A DNA stretch of 22,689 nucleotides, taken from NCBI GenBank assembly GCA_040774885.1, contig JAXGTO010000031.1, positions 1-22,689 on the forward strand, read 5' to 3'. This DNA comes from JAXGTO01 sp040774885 (GTDB lineage: Bacteria; Actinomycetota; Coriobacteriia; Coriobacteriales; Eggerthellaceae). Each line of letters opens with the position of its first letter. The first letter of the stretch is position 1. This document shows, in pieces, positions 16,069 through 22,689 of this stretch. A model generated the notes under the pieces. That model was not told the origin of the DNA and searched no databases. It saw nothing but the letters and a program-made list of their open reading frames with translations. Both the position numbers and the translations under genes were made by a program.

Positions 16069-17604
16069 CTAATCCTTTTCTTCGCCGAATGCGTCGAGGT
16101 CGCCGTCGGCGGCCATGCGGCGCTGCTTTGCCTGGGCCTGCTTGCGCAATTTTACTCGTTCTTCGTTGTACAAGGGGACGTATATGGTGAACGTGGAGCC
16201 TACGCCCGGCTTGCCTTCGACCCTGACCCAGCCTCCGTGCTGATCGACGATTTCTTTCACCACGGCCAAGCCCACGCCCAGACCGCCGCTTTCGCGCGTA
16301 CGACCGGCATCGGCACGCCAGAAACGGCTGAACACCATCTTGGCTTCTTCTTTGGAAAGCCCGATGCCCGTATCGGCCACGCTGATCGACGCCATGAGGT
16401 CGCCCTTGGCCACCGTTACGGTGATGCCTCCCGAAGGCGTGTAGCGCACGGCGTTGGAAATGAGATTGGCCGTGGCCTGGCGCAGCATGTCGGGGTCGCC
16501 GTATACGAAGGTGTCCTTGTCGGCATTGAACGTGAGGGTGAGCCCGGCATCGGCCACGAAAGCTTCGTGCGTGGAAATGAGCCCGCTGATGAGTTCGCCC
16601 AGGTCTACCAGCTGCTCATCCATGGGCTGCGAGCGATTTTCCAAACGAGCCAGCTTGAGCAGGGCATCCACCAGGCGGCTGAGGCGCTGAACTTCGGAAT
16701 TGACCGTTTCGAGGCGTTCTTCATTGGGCTCGAACACGCCATCCACCATGGCTTCGACCGTGGACTGGATGGCCATGAGCGGCGTGCGCAATTCGTGCGC
16801 CACGTCGGTGGTAAGGCGGCGTTCCAGCTTGCGGTCGCGCTCGATGGAATCGGCCATGCCGTCGAAGGTGGTTCCCAACCGGGCGATCTCGTCGTCGCCG
16901 GAAAGACCCGTTCGAGCGGTCATGTCTCCGTCACCGATGGCTTGCGCGGCTTTGGAAATGCGGTTGATGGGACGCACCAAGCTGCGGGCGAACAGGAAGC
17001 CCAGCGCCAGGGCCAGCAGAATGGCCACCACGCTGGCGATAACGATGCCGTTGTAGGAATTATTTCGGAACTCCTGGTCGGTTTGGGTGAGCAAGGTGTC
17101 GCTGCCGTACACCCAGACGCGCACCGTTCCCACGGTTTCGCCGTCCACCACGATCTTGGAGGATGCCGAGCTGTTCTGGTTGGTTGGCGCCAGCGATTGC
17201 TGGACGCTGCTGTCGGTGCTGCGCGAGTCGTCATAGATGACGTTGCCGCGCGAGTCGAGTACCTGCACGCCCATGCCGCTGTTGAGCTCGCTGGCGTTTT
17301 TGGCCGGTTGAAGCGCCCCGCTGTACCAGTCGTCGTTGCTGGATTCGTATTTTGTGGCGATGGCCGAAGACGTGGAATCGCAGATGCGCTGCATGTTCTC
17401 ACGCGTGTAGGTTTGAAAATACTGTTCCCATATGAAGGAGAGCACTCCGAAGGCCACCATGGCCGTCATGGCCGCCACCAAGGCGAATGCGATGGTGACG
17501 CGCGTGGTATAGGTCATCTGCGACCAGATGTGGCGGCCGAACTTGCGCCGGCCGCCCTCTTCTTTCTTGCTTTCCTTCGATTCGGTCTTCTTCTCGGTAA
17601 GCAC
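16069..17604 (-). CDS. Membrane sensor histidine kinase (HAMP, HisKA, HATPase)
   Basis: A 511-aa sensor kinase. A basic N-terminus (1-30) precedes TM1 (about 32-58), an extracytoplasmic sensor of about 125 residues (59-184) with no recognised ligand motif, TM2 (about 185-207), HAMP (208-260), the dimerisation/phospho-acceptor helix with His270 in VAHELRTPLM, and an HATPase domain with N-box Asn384 in NLISNAVRYTP, G1 DTGIGL (411-416), F box SRFWR and G2 GGLGVGLAV (440-448). It would phosphorylate Asp57 of the adjacent regulator. The start used is GTG at 17604, 30 nt after the regulator stop, with only a modest Shine-Dalgarno, so a few residues of uncertainty remain. The signal sensed is unknown; the BaeS/PhoR-like architecture suggests envelope or nutrient stress. 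Confidence 0.94.
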   Translation of the reverse strand: MLTEKKTESKESKKEEGGRRKFGRHIWSQMTYTTRVTIAFALVAAMTAMVAFGVLSFIWEQYFQTYTRENMQRICDSTSSAIATKYESSNDDWYSGALQPAKNASELNSGMGVQVLDSRGNVIYDDSRSTDSSVQQSLAPTNQNSSASSKIVVDGETVGTVRVWVYGSDTLLTQTDQEFRNNSYNGIVIASVVAILLALALGFLFARSLVRPINRISKAAQAIGDGDMTARTGLSGDDEIARLGTTFDGMADSIERDRKLERRLTTDVAHELRTPLMAIQSTVEAMVDGVFEPNEERLETVNSEVQRLSRLVDALLKLARLENRSQPMDEQLVDLGELISGLISTHEAFVADAGLTLTFNADKDTFVYGDPDMLRQATANLISNAVRYTPSGGITVTVAKGDLMASISVADTGIGLSKEEAKMVFSRFWRADAGRTRESGGLGVGLAVVKEIVDQHGGWVRVEGKPGVGSTFTIYVPLYNEERVKLRKQAQAKQRRMAADGDLDAFGEEKD

Positions 17605-17634
17605 CGCGTCGATTCCGTCCCTTTAGATGTGCGG

Positions 17635-18351
17635 TTATTGCTGAGGCGTCTTGGTAGGATCCTCGAAGCGATAGCCCACGCCGTGGACGGTGTGGAGCCA
17701 CTTGGGATGACGCGGATTGTCGCCGATCTTGGCGCGAAGGTTCTTGACGTGGCTGTCGATGGTGCGCTCGTAGCCTTCGAAATCGTAGCCAAGCACCTTT
17801 TCTACCAGTTCCATGCGCGAATACACGCGACCCGGATAGCGGGAAAGCGTGGTGAGCAGCTTGAATTCGCTGGCGGTGAGGTCGACTTCCTTGTCGTTGA
17901 CCATGACCTTATGGCCGGAAACATCGATGGTGAGCTCGCCGAACTCCAGCACTTCGCGCTGGGGCTCCACGTCGGAATGGACGCGGCGCAACAGGGCGCG
18001 CACGCGGGCAACCAGCTCGCGCGGGCTGAAGGGCTTTACCAAGTAGTCGTCGGCGCCGAGCTCCAAGCCGATGATGCGGTCTTCCACTTCGCCCTTTGCC
18101 GTCAGCATGATGATGGGCACGTCGGAATTGTCGCGGATGGCGCGGCAGACGCGCTCGCCCGGCACGCGGGGCAGCATGAGGTCGAGGACCACCAGGTCGA
18201 AATGGTGCTTGCTGAACTCTTCGAGGGCTTCTTGGCCGTCTCCCACGGCGGTAACCCAGTAGTTCTCGCGTTCAAGATATGCCGCCACTGCGTCGCGGAT
18301 GGCCTTCTCATCTTCAACCAGCAGAATACGGCGGGTTTCGTTATTGCTCAT
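17635..18351 (-). CDS. OmpR/PhoB-family response regulator
   Basis: A 238-aa regulator. The receiver domain has the Glu13/Asp14 acidic pair (LLVEDEKA), phospho-acceptor Asp57 (VVLDLMLP), Thr84 and Lys106 (LVKPF). The winged-helix domain (about 130-230) includes VDLTASEFKLLTTL, RMELVEKVLGYDFEGYERTIDSH up to VKNLRAKIG, and the wing HTVHGVGYRFE. Two ATG codons are available: at 18357 the AGGAG abuts the codon, whereas at 18351 it sits 6 nt away, so 18351 is chosen. It heads a unit with the kinase, purC, a membrane protein and possibly purL. Autoregulation is likely for such systems but not shown here. Confidence 0.95.
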   Translation of the reverse strand: MSNNETRRILLVEDEKAIRDAVAAYLERENYWVTAVGDGQEALEEFSKHHFDLVVLDLMLPRVPGERVCRAIRDNSDVPIIMLTAKGEVEDRIIGLELGADDYLVKPFSPRELVARVRALLRRVHSDVEPQREVLEFGELTIDVSGHKVMVNDKEVDLTASEFKLLTTLSRYPGRVYSRMELVEKVLGYDFEGYERTIDSHVKNLRAKIGDNPRHPKWLHTVHGVGYRFEDPTKTPQQ

Positions 18352-18385
18352 GGACATCTCCTAAAAAGCTTGGACGGGCCCGTGC

Positions 18386-18412
18386 AAAAACGCCCGGCGG
18401 CGCCTTTGGGCG
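18386..18412 (-). promoter_or_regulatory. Terminator-like hairpin in the leader of the two-component/purC unit
   Basis: Read on the minus strand, CGCCC (18408-18412) can pair with GGGCG (18391-18395) around a GC-rich 12-nt loop and is followed directly by TTTTTG (18385-18390). A possible -10 box TACAAT lies upstream at 18437-18442. The hairpin would therefore be in the 5' leader, about 35-60 nt before the start codon, where it could terminate early transcription. The stem is only 5 bp. Confidence 0.4.
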
Positions 18413-18490
18413 GACCCGGTCGGTACGTTTGCGTTTATTGTAGCAATTGGCGTTGGTCGGCCGAAAATCCCCAGTCCAAATGACACAATA

Positions 18491-18517
18491 ACGGCAGTAA
18501 CCTACACCTGCTGCCGT
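18491..18517. promoter_or_regulatory. Inverted repeat in the divergent intergenic region
   Basis: ACGGCAG (18491-18497) and CTGCCGT (18511-18517) are perfectly complementary across 13 nt, midway between the divergent regulator and Tat-anchored-protein genes. It may be an operator or an mRNA leader hairpin for the plus-strand gene. No clear -10/-35 pair is seen for that gene. Confidence 0.4.
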
Positions 18518-18571
18518 ACGTGCGGGCGCCTATTGCGGCGAACGCATGCCGGATTGGAAACAAGAGAAACC

Positions 18572-20056
18572 GTGTCGCAGTCCCGAAAGCCCCAAAATCG
18601 TCCCACCGCGCGACCCAGCGTGCGCAAAAGCGCTGCGCCCTCGAACCGCGGCGGCAAAACATCCTCGGGCATCCCCACCGTCAATTCCGTCGGCATCGGC
18701 GGAGGAACGCCCCGAGCGGCGGCACCTACCGCACGACCGAAGACGGGCGAGAAGAAGGAAAGCCCCACCGTCGCCAGCGTTCCCACGCGCAACGGCGAGA
18801 TACTCATAACGCGCCGCCATCTGCTGTACGGCGTCGCCGGATTGGCCGCTGTGGGAGCCGCTGCCGGAATCGGAAGCGCCGTCAGTTCCATGCAGGCCGA
18901 AAAAGAAGCTACGGTCACCTATCTGGAAGTGCCCGAAAGCTCGGTGACCACGCTGTCCGACTTCGCCGAAGCGGACTATGCCACGCTGTTCTCGCAAACG
19001 GGAAGCTACGAGCTGCCCATGGGCACCTTGGTCTGGTCGAATGACGATTCCATCGGCGCCTGCCTGTTTCCCACCGAAACCGCTTCGCCCTTAACCACCG
19101 CCGGCGTCATCGATTTGACCAGCGGCGAAACCACCACATTGCTCGAAGCGGCCCGCGATATGGCCGACGGCTACGAGATCTACGATGTGCGCGCCAGCAC
19201 GAAGGGTCTGGTGTGGACCGAGGCCAACATCCTTGAAAACCGCTGGAACGTGTATGCCGCCACGCTTTCGGGCGTGAGCGCCGGCAAACCCGTTTTAGGT
19301 ACCGTGCGATTGCTTGACAAGGGAGAGCAAGACTGGGAAACGCCTACGCTCGCCGCTGTGGGCGATTCGGCGTTTTGGCAGGTGATGCCCACGACTTCGG
19401 TGGTATCGGCCTCCACCACGGCCACTCTTCCCCACGGCGCGTTGAAGCGGGCCACGTTTGCAGGCGGAGACGTGGAAGTCCTCTACGATGCAGCCGGCCG
19501 CATGGCAACTCCGCTTTACGCCGCCAGCAAGGGCGTGGTCATAACGCCGCACGCGCCCAGCACAACCACGTATTACCAGCTGACATACATCACGGAAAAC
19601 GACGGGGAGGTTGCCGATTCGCTGACGCTTCCCAGCGGGATGACCCCGCTTGAAGCTGCCTGGGGGACGTCGGGTTTCAGCTTCTGCTTCGAGAGCATTT
19701 ACAGTTACGGCGACGGCATAGCCAACTTGGGTACTTACACGCCCATCCGCGCCCATGACACCTTTTCATACGACGGCATCACCTGGTTCCGTTTTGCGCG
19801 CACGCCTTCCGCGGCTCCGTGCTGGTGCGGCAAGTATTTCATCATCAAGTCGACGCAGTCGCTGTGCGCCGTCGATATGGACAGCCGTACCTACTGCGTA
19901 TTCGACGTGGACAGCGGCTGCACCACTTGGGGCGACTACTTGGTCTCATCCGGATCGGGCAGCACGGTTGCAGGCATCATGACCATCGACCAGACCACCA
20001 GCCAAGGAACCACCGAAAAGCTCAACCGCCTGCGCACCTGGGCCCCGCTGGCCTAA
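18572..20056 (+). CDS. Tat-type membrane-anchored extracytoplasmic protein, probable beta-propeller
   Basis: A 494-aa protein from the chosen GTG at 18572; TTG codons at 18533 and 18554 are alternatives, and none has a strong ribosome site. The first 80 residues are a basic, Pro/Ser/Arg-rich, disordered cytoplasmic extension. Then comes a twin-arginine-like motif ITRRHLLYG (79-87) and a Gly/Ala-rich hydrophobic helix (about 85-104), so the protein probably stays anchored by an uncleaved Tat-like signal. The exterior part (about 110-494) has repeated short beta segments such as GTLVWSNDD, GLVWTEA and FSFCFES with W/Y-rich strands, suggesting a beta-propeller fold. Late cysteines (CWCGKYF, CAVD, YCVFDVDSGC) may form disulfides. 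I do not recognise the family. It is transcribed divergently from the two-component regulator, a common position for a target or signal partner, but that is inferred. Confidence 0.8.
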   Translation: MSQSRKPQNRPTARPSVRKSAAPSNRGGKTSSGIPTVNSVGIGGGTPRAAAPTARPKTGEKKESPTVASVPTRNGEILITRRHLLYGVAGLAAVGAAAGIGSAVSSMQAEKEATVTYLEVPESSVTTLSDFAEADYATLFSQTGSYELPMGTLVWSNDDSIGACLFPTETASPLTTAGVIDLTSGETTTLLEAARDMADGYEIYDVRASTKGLVWTEANILENRWNVYAATLSGVSAGKPVLGTVRLLDKGEQDWETPTLAAVGDSAFWQVMPTTSVVSASTTATLPHGALKRATFAGGDVEVLYDAAGRMATPLYAASKGVVITPHAPSTTTYYQLTYITENDGEVADSLTLPSGMTPLEAAWGTSGFSFCFESIYSYGDGIANLGTYTPIRAHDTFSYDGITWFRFARTPSAAPCWCGKYFIIKSTQSLCAVDMDSRTYCVFDVDSGCTTWGDYLVSSGSGSTVAGIMTIDQTTSQGTTEKLNRLRTWAPLA

Positions 20057-20099
20057 GCGCCCGCTTGCGCACCCTCCTGCAACAGCAGCGGCAAATTAT

Positions 20100-20239
20100 C
20101 GGATTGCTCAAAAAGGCCGCCATTCTACGACTTTTCGGCCAGCTTCGCTCATCTAATAATTCACGACCTGGGCTTATGCCGAATAGGGCGCAAAACGCTC
20201 CTTGAATTCCGTAGAATGGCGGCCTTTTTGAGCAATCCG
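20100..20239 (+). repeat. 140-bp palindromic element, copy 1 (30-bp perfect terminal inverted repeats)
   Basis: The left arm 20100-20129 starts CGGATTGCTCAAAAAGGCCG; the right arm 20210-20239 is its exact reverse complement. The 80-bp interior contains a further pair, TTCGGC and GCCGAA. There is no coding sequence for a transposase and no clear target duplication at the edges. Because A5-GGCC...GGCC-T5 lies within the arms, an RNA from either strand would fold into a GC stem followed by a U tract, so it may end transcription from both sides: the Tat-type gene stops at 20056, and the nuclease gene begins at 20349. A diverged, inverted copy sits at 21557-21696. Confidence 0.9.
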
Positions 20240-20348
20240 GTTGGCAGAATCTATCTGCATCTGTCAAAGTCTTCCCGTTTTACCGGCGCAGTCTTTCCGC
20301 TCGTAAACAAAGACCGTAGCCCGCGCTTTCTCGTGGTAGCTTCCTCTC

Positions 20349-21359
20349 ATGATTGCATTGAGCCACAGATCAGCAGCAGATTTTTGGCGTTGCGCGGCAA
20401 GCGGAACCGCACGTCCTTGCACTTGGGCGCCGCGAGCGCTTGCGGTGGCGTCGTCAGATGGGCATGCGGTGCGGGCCGATCTTCCCGTCGAGTTGTCTTC
20501 TCTCGTCAAGCCAATCGATGTTCTGGTGGCCAACAAATCCGATATCCGTCGGTCTGCCTTTGCCGTAGGACGATTGTGGGGCGCCGCCGTACCCCACAAA
20601 GCCCTCTATGGCGTCAGCGATCGCTGTTTGGTGAGCTCACCTGAATTCACCTTTTTGCAGATGGCGCAGCAACTTGATGTTCTCGGATTGGTTCAGTTCG
20701 GCTTTGAGCTTTGCGGCAGCTACGCATTGGATCAGGATGCCGAATCAGGATTCGTTGCGCGTTCTCCAATTACGGACGTGGAATCGCTCCGAGCTTTTGC
20801 GCGCCTTTTCCCCGGGCGCCTCGGATCAGCTGCGGCACTTCGCGCGTGCCGGTTCATTCTAGATGGGTCGGCCTCGCCGATGGAGACGATCCTTGCGATG
20901 TTGCTGTGCCTTCCCCTTGCCAAAGGCGGATACGGCATCGCTTCTCCGCAGCTCAACCACGTCATCAGCATCAACCGCAGCGCTTGCCGCGTCGCTCACC
21001 AAGCGCATCTGGTGTGCGATTGCTATTGGCCCGATTCGAAAGTGGCGGTTGAATACGATAGCGATGCATTCCATACGGGCGCTGAGAAGATTTACGCTGA
21101 TTCGAAACGGCGTATGACATTGGGTTATTTGGGTATAGAGGTGATCACGGTAACGCGCAAGCAGGTAATGCTGGCTGCGGAATTGGAAAGGACGGCTCGT
21201 GCTTTGGCCAAAGCTACGGGGAAGCGCATCCAGCGAGGCGAATTCGAAATGACCGCTTCTCGGATCGAGCTCCGCAAGCGCCTTCTTGCTCGAACCGATA
21301 GCGCGCCTCGAACGGTCTCTGGTTTGCGCGACTGGCCCATAGGGGAAGAACCCCGATAA
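20349..21359 (+). CDS. Putative AbiEi-like/DUF559-like nuclease-fold protein bracketed by inverted elements
   Basis: A 336-aa protein. The middle part (about 78-128; PHKALYGVSDRCLVSSPEF followed by TFLQMAQQL and G(F)ELCGSYAL) resembles the 'vsspe-rtl' region of AbiEi-like antitoxin/abortive-infection proteins. The C-terminal part (about 175-275) has the layout of a DUF559/Vsr-like PD-(D/E)XK nuclease: Glu180 in a helix, Asp224 in CDCYWPDS, Glu235-x-Asp237 in VAVEYDSDAFH with His242, then Asp251/Arg254-Arg255 and a GIEVITVT strand. Assignments are by eye and not confirmed; the DxK-type lysine is replaced by Asp, as in Vsr-like sites. The ATG at 20349 has no good Shine-Dalgarno. Its sequence looks less GC-rich than its neighbours. 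Genes of this kind occur as scattered accessory genes; a defence or DNA-repair role is inference. Confidence 0.75.
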   Translation: MIALSHRSAADFWRCAASGTARPCTWAPRALAVASSDGHAVRADLPVELSSLVKPIDVLVANKSDIRRSAFAVGRLWGAAVPHKALYGVSDRCLVSSPEFTFLQMAQQLDVLGLVQFGFELCGSYALDQDAESGFVARSPITDVESLRAFARLFPGRLGSAAALRACRFILDGSASPMETILAMLLCLPLAKGGYGIASPQLNHVISINRSACRVAHQAHLVCDCYWPDSKVAVEYDSDAFHTGAEKIYADSKRRMTLGYLGIEVITVTRKQVMLAAELERTARALAKATGKRIQRGEFEMTASRIELRKRLLARTDSAPRTVSGLRDWPIGEEPR

Positions 21360-21556
21360 ACGTTGCGCGCCTGCCGCAGTTTCGTTGCCCCGCGCGAGCC
21401 GCTTGTTGGACCGCGCGCTTCGGCAACCATCGAGCGCGCATGTTCGTCGCTGCGTTGCGTAGGCAACGTGGCCGAATGCACCCGGGAAACGCTGTAGGCG
21501 CCTGAACCCTTTATCCTGCGCGCCCGTTTGAACACCGCTGTGCCGCAGCGGGAAAT
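21360..21556. other. Gene-free stretch between the nuclease gene and element copy 2
   Basis: No supported gene or RNA is seen. The sequence is GC-rich and open in several frames, but none shows a plausible start with a ribosome site or a recognisable protein. Confidence 0.4.
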
Positions 21557-21696
21557 CGGATTGCTCAAAAAGGCCACCATTCTACGGAATCTGAGGAGCG
21601 TTTTGCTTCTAATTCGGCATAACCCCAGGTCGTGAATTGTTAGACGAGCAAAGCTGGCCGAAAAGTCGTAGAATGGCGGCCTTTTTGAGCAATCCG
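21557..21696 (-). repeat. 140-bp palindromic element, copy 2 (inverted relative to copy 1)
   Basis: The element has exactly the same length as copy 1. Its reverse complement matches copy 1 with about 12 differences by hand alignment, most of them clustered in the interior near the right end of copy 1. The arms 21557-21586 and 21667-21696 differ by one base (A in the left arm opposite C in the right-arm partner), still pairable as G:U or A-C only weakly. The TTCGGC/GCCGAA interior pair is conserved. It lies 197 nt after the nuclease stop and 74 nt before the macrodomain start, and could terminate both directions. Confidence 0.9.
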
Positions 21697-21745
21697 TCCG
21701 AGCCCGTCCGGCAATGGAGTATCGAGCAATGTGGCGCGGGCGCGC

Positions 21746-21766
21746 TATGATGGCCGAAAGGGGGTC
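21746..21766 (+). promoter_or_regulatory. Possible -10 box and Shine-Dalgarno of the macrodomain gene
   Basis: TATGAT at 21746-21751 is a 5/6 match to the -10 consensus but has no convincing -35. The Shine-Dalgarno AAAGGGGG at about 21758-21764 precedes the ATG at 21771 by 6-7 nt and decides this start over two upstream in-frame ATGs at 21714 and 21747. If this promoter is used, the leader is very short. Confidence 0.4.
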
Positions 21767-21770
21767 TGCC

Positions 21771-22598
21771 ATGGAACCGACCGATTTGCCCGAACCTGCC
21801 GCAAGCGCAGGGCAAGGCGACAGGCTTGAATACCTGATTGCGCGACTGCGGGATGAGCGGCCCGAACTGGCCGGTCTGCAGACGCCCGTCAGTGTGCCGG
21901 AGCGCTTCGAACTGTTCCGATCGCTGGTGAACGTGCGCCAGCCGATTCCGGCGGATGCGGCATTCTTGCGCACGCAAGATTCGCTGCTGCAGCAAGTGAT
22001 CGCCGAAGCGGGCATCACGGAAGCCGACGACCTGCCCACCTGCGAGCGCGACGGGCGATTGGCGCTGTGGCAGGGCGACATCACCACGCTGCGCGTCGAT
22101 GCCATAGTGAATGCCACCAATTCGGCGTTGCTGGGATGCTTCATTCCCGGGCATCACTGCATCGACAACGCCATCCACACGTTTGCGGGGGTGCAGTTGC
22201 GCGCCGAATGCGACCGCATCGTGCGCCAACGCGGCCATGCGGAACCGACCGGCGATGCCACCATCACGCCGGCGTTCAACCTTCCGGCCGACTACGTCAT
22301 CCATACCGTAGGGCCCATCGTGGAAGACAAACCCGATGCCCGTCAGGCCCTGCAGCTTGAAAGCTGCTATCGGTCGTGCCTGGACGAAGCCGCCCGCGCA
22401 GAGTGCGCCAGCGTGGCGTTCTGCTGTATTTCGACCGGCGAGTTCCGTTTCCCCCGAAAGCCCGCAGCCAAACTGGCCGTACGAACCGTGCGTCGCTGGC
22501 TCGATGCCAGCCCCGAGGCCGGCGTAAAACGTGTGGTGTTCGATGTGCTCTTAGACGAAGATGCCCAAGCCTATCAAGAAGAGATGGCTGCCCTCTAG
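21771..22598 (+). CDS. Zinc-type macrodomain protein (probable protein-ADP-ribosyl hydrolase)
   Basis: A 275-aa protein of the zinc-containing macrodomain class, which removes ADP-ribose from proteins; in Staphylococcus and Streptococcus members reverse the action of SirTM on a GcvH-like carrier. The N-terminal helical part (about 18-90) precedes the macrodomain (about 96-270) with QGDITTL (101-107), AIVNATNSALLG (111-122), the zinc motif Cys123-x4-His128-x-Cys130 in GCFIPGHHCIDNAIH, and the phosphate loop CISTGEFRFP (219-228). Length is typical. The start at 21771 is chosen from the strong ribosome site. No sirtuin, lipoate ligase or GcvH-like gene is within the window; the upstream neighbour is separated by the 140-bp element, so the gene is probably transcribed alone. 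Confidence 0.9.
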   Translation: MEPTDLPEPAASAGQGDRLEYLIARLRDERPELAGLQTPVSVPERFELFRSLVNVRQPIPADAAFLRTQDSLLQQVIAEAGITEADDLPTCERDGRLALWQGDITTLRVDAIVNATNSALLGCFIPGHHCIDNAIHTFAGVQLRAECDRIVRQRGHAEPTGDATITPAFNLPADYVIHTVGPIVEDKPDARQALQLESCYRSCLDEAARAECASVAFCCISTGEFRFPRKPAAKLAVRTVRRWLDASPEAGVKRVVFDVLLDEDAQAYQEEMAAL

Positions 22599-22689
22599 CC
22601 CAGCGCAACGCAGCGAGCATGCCGCAGGCGCCTTGGGGCGAGTGCAGGGGCGGTGATGGGCGGAGGGAGCCGCCTTCGGCGCGGCGACC
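22599..22689. other. Gene-free end of window
   Basis: The sequence is GC-rich. A small stem around CCGCCTTCGGCG near 22671-22682 could belong to a terminator, but no U tract is visible before the window ends. Confidence 0.3.

Noticed and set aside
14377..18483. A 1368-codon open frame on the plus strand
   Set aside because: It lies antisense to purC, the histidine kinase and the response regulator, which all have intact catalytic motifs. High GC makes long antisense frames common, and the translation is low-complexity His/Gly/Val-rich with no domain.
18352..18571. Purine riboswitch in the leader of the regulator/purC unit
   Set aside because: The leader is short and lacks a recognisable three-way-junction aptamer core; only a short hairpin plus U tract is visible.
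20100..20239. Calling the 140-bp element an insertion sequence
   Set aside because: There is no transposase and no clear target-site duplication; MITE-like element or terminator is as far as the sequence goes.
21125..22144. Minus-strand 339-codon frame across element copy 2
   Set aside because: It is antisense to the nuclease end and to the macrodomain, and it crosses the palindromic element.

Overview
The window looks like chromosome of a high-GC Gram-positive gut-type anaerobe, most likely the class Coriobacteriia and perhaps an Eggerthellaceae member. This placement is an inference. It rests on GC-rich sequence, Shine-Dalgarno starts, InlB-repeat surface proteins with sortase-like tails, a one-chain 'clade II' PurL, and a Ni-dependent hydrogenase maturation gene beside NikR. 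No rRNA, tRNA, CRISPR array or transposase gene was seen.

Layout. From about 0.2 to 18.35 kb every convincing gene is on the minus strand; from 18.57 kb to the end every gene is on the plus strand. Reading the minus strand from right to left: (i) 18351-10614 holds an OmpR/PhoB-type response regulator, its membrane histidine kinase, purC starting 3 nt after the kinase stop, a two-TM membrane protein, then purL. (ii) 10516-7625 is a secreted beta-propeller/InlB-repeat surface protein with a promoter buried in nested palindromes. (iii) 7450-5663 is a three-gene coupled unit: LytTR regulator, Cys-pair membrane protein, tiny membrane protein, then a terminator. (iv) 5531-2379 is a second large surface protein with MucBP-like, InlB-like and DUF11-like modules. 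(v) 2078-234 is an 84-aa unknown gene, nikR and hypE, with a plausible sigma-70-type promoter in front.

On the plus strand: a Tat-type membrane-anchored, probably beta-propeller extracytoplasmic protein (18572-20056); an AbiEi-like/DUF559-like putative nuclease (20349-21359); and a zinc-type macrodomain protein (21771-22598).

The most unusual structure is a pair of 140-bp elements with 30-bp terminal inverted repeats at 20100-20239 and 21557-21696. They are about 91% identical by hand alignment once one is reverse-complemented, and they bracket the putative nuclease gene exactly. They could be MITE-like mobile ends, bidirectional terminators, or both. Other points worth attention are degenerate sortase signals shared by both surface proteins, a purine/two-component gene cluster with a terminator-like leader hairpin, and the uncharacterised 84-aa gene leading the nikR-hypE cluster.
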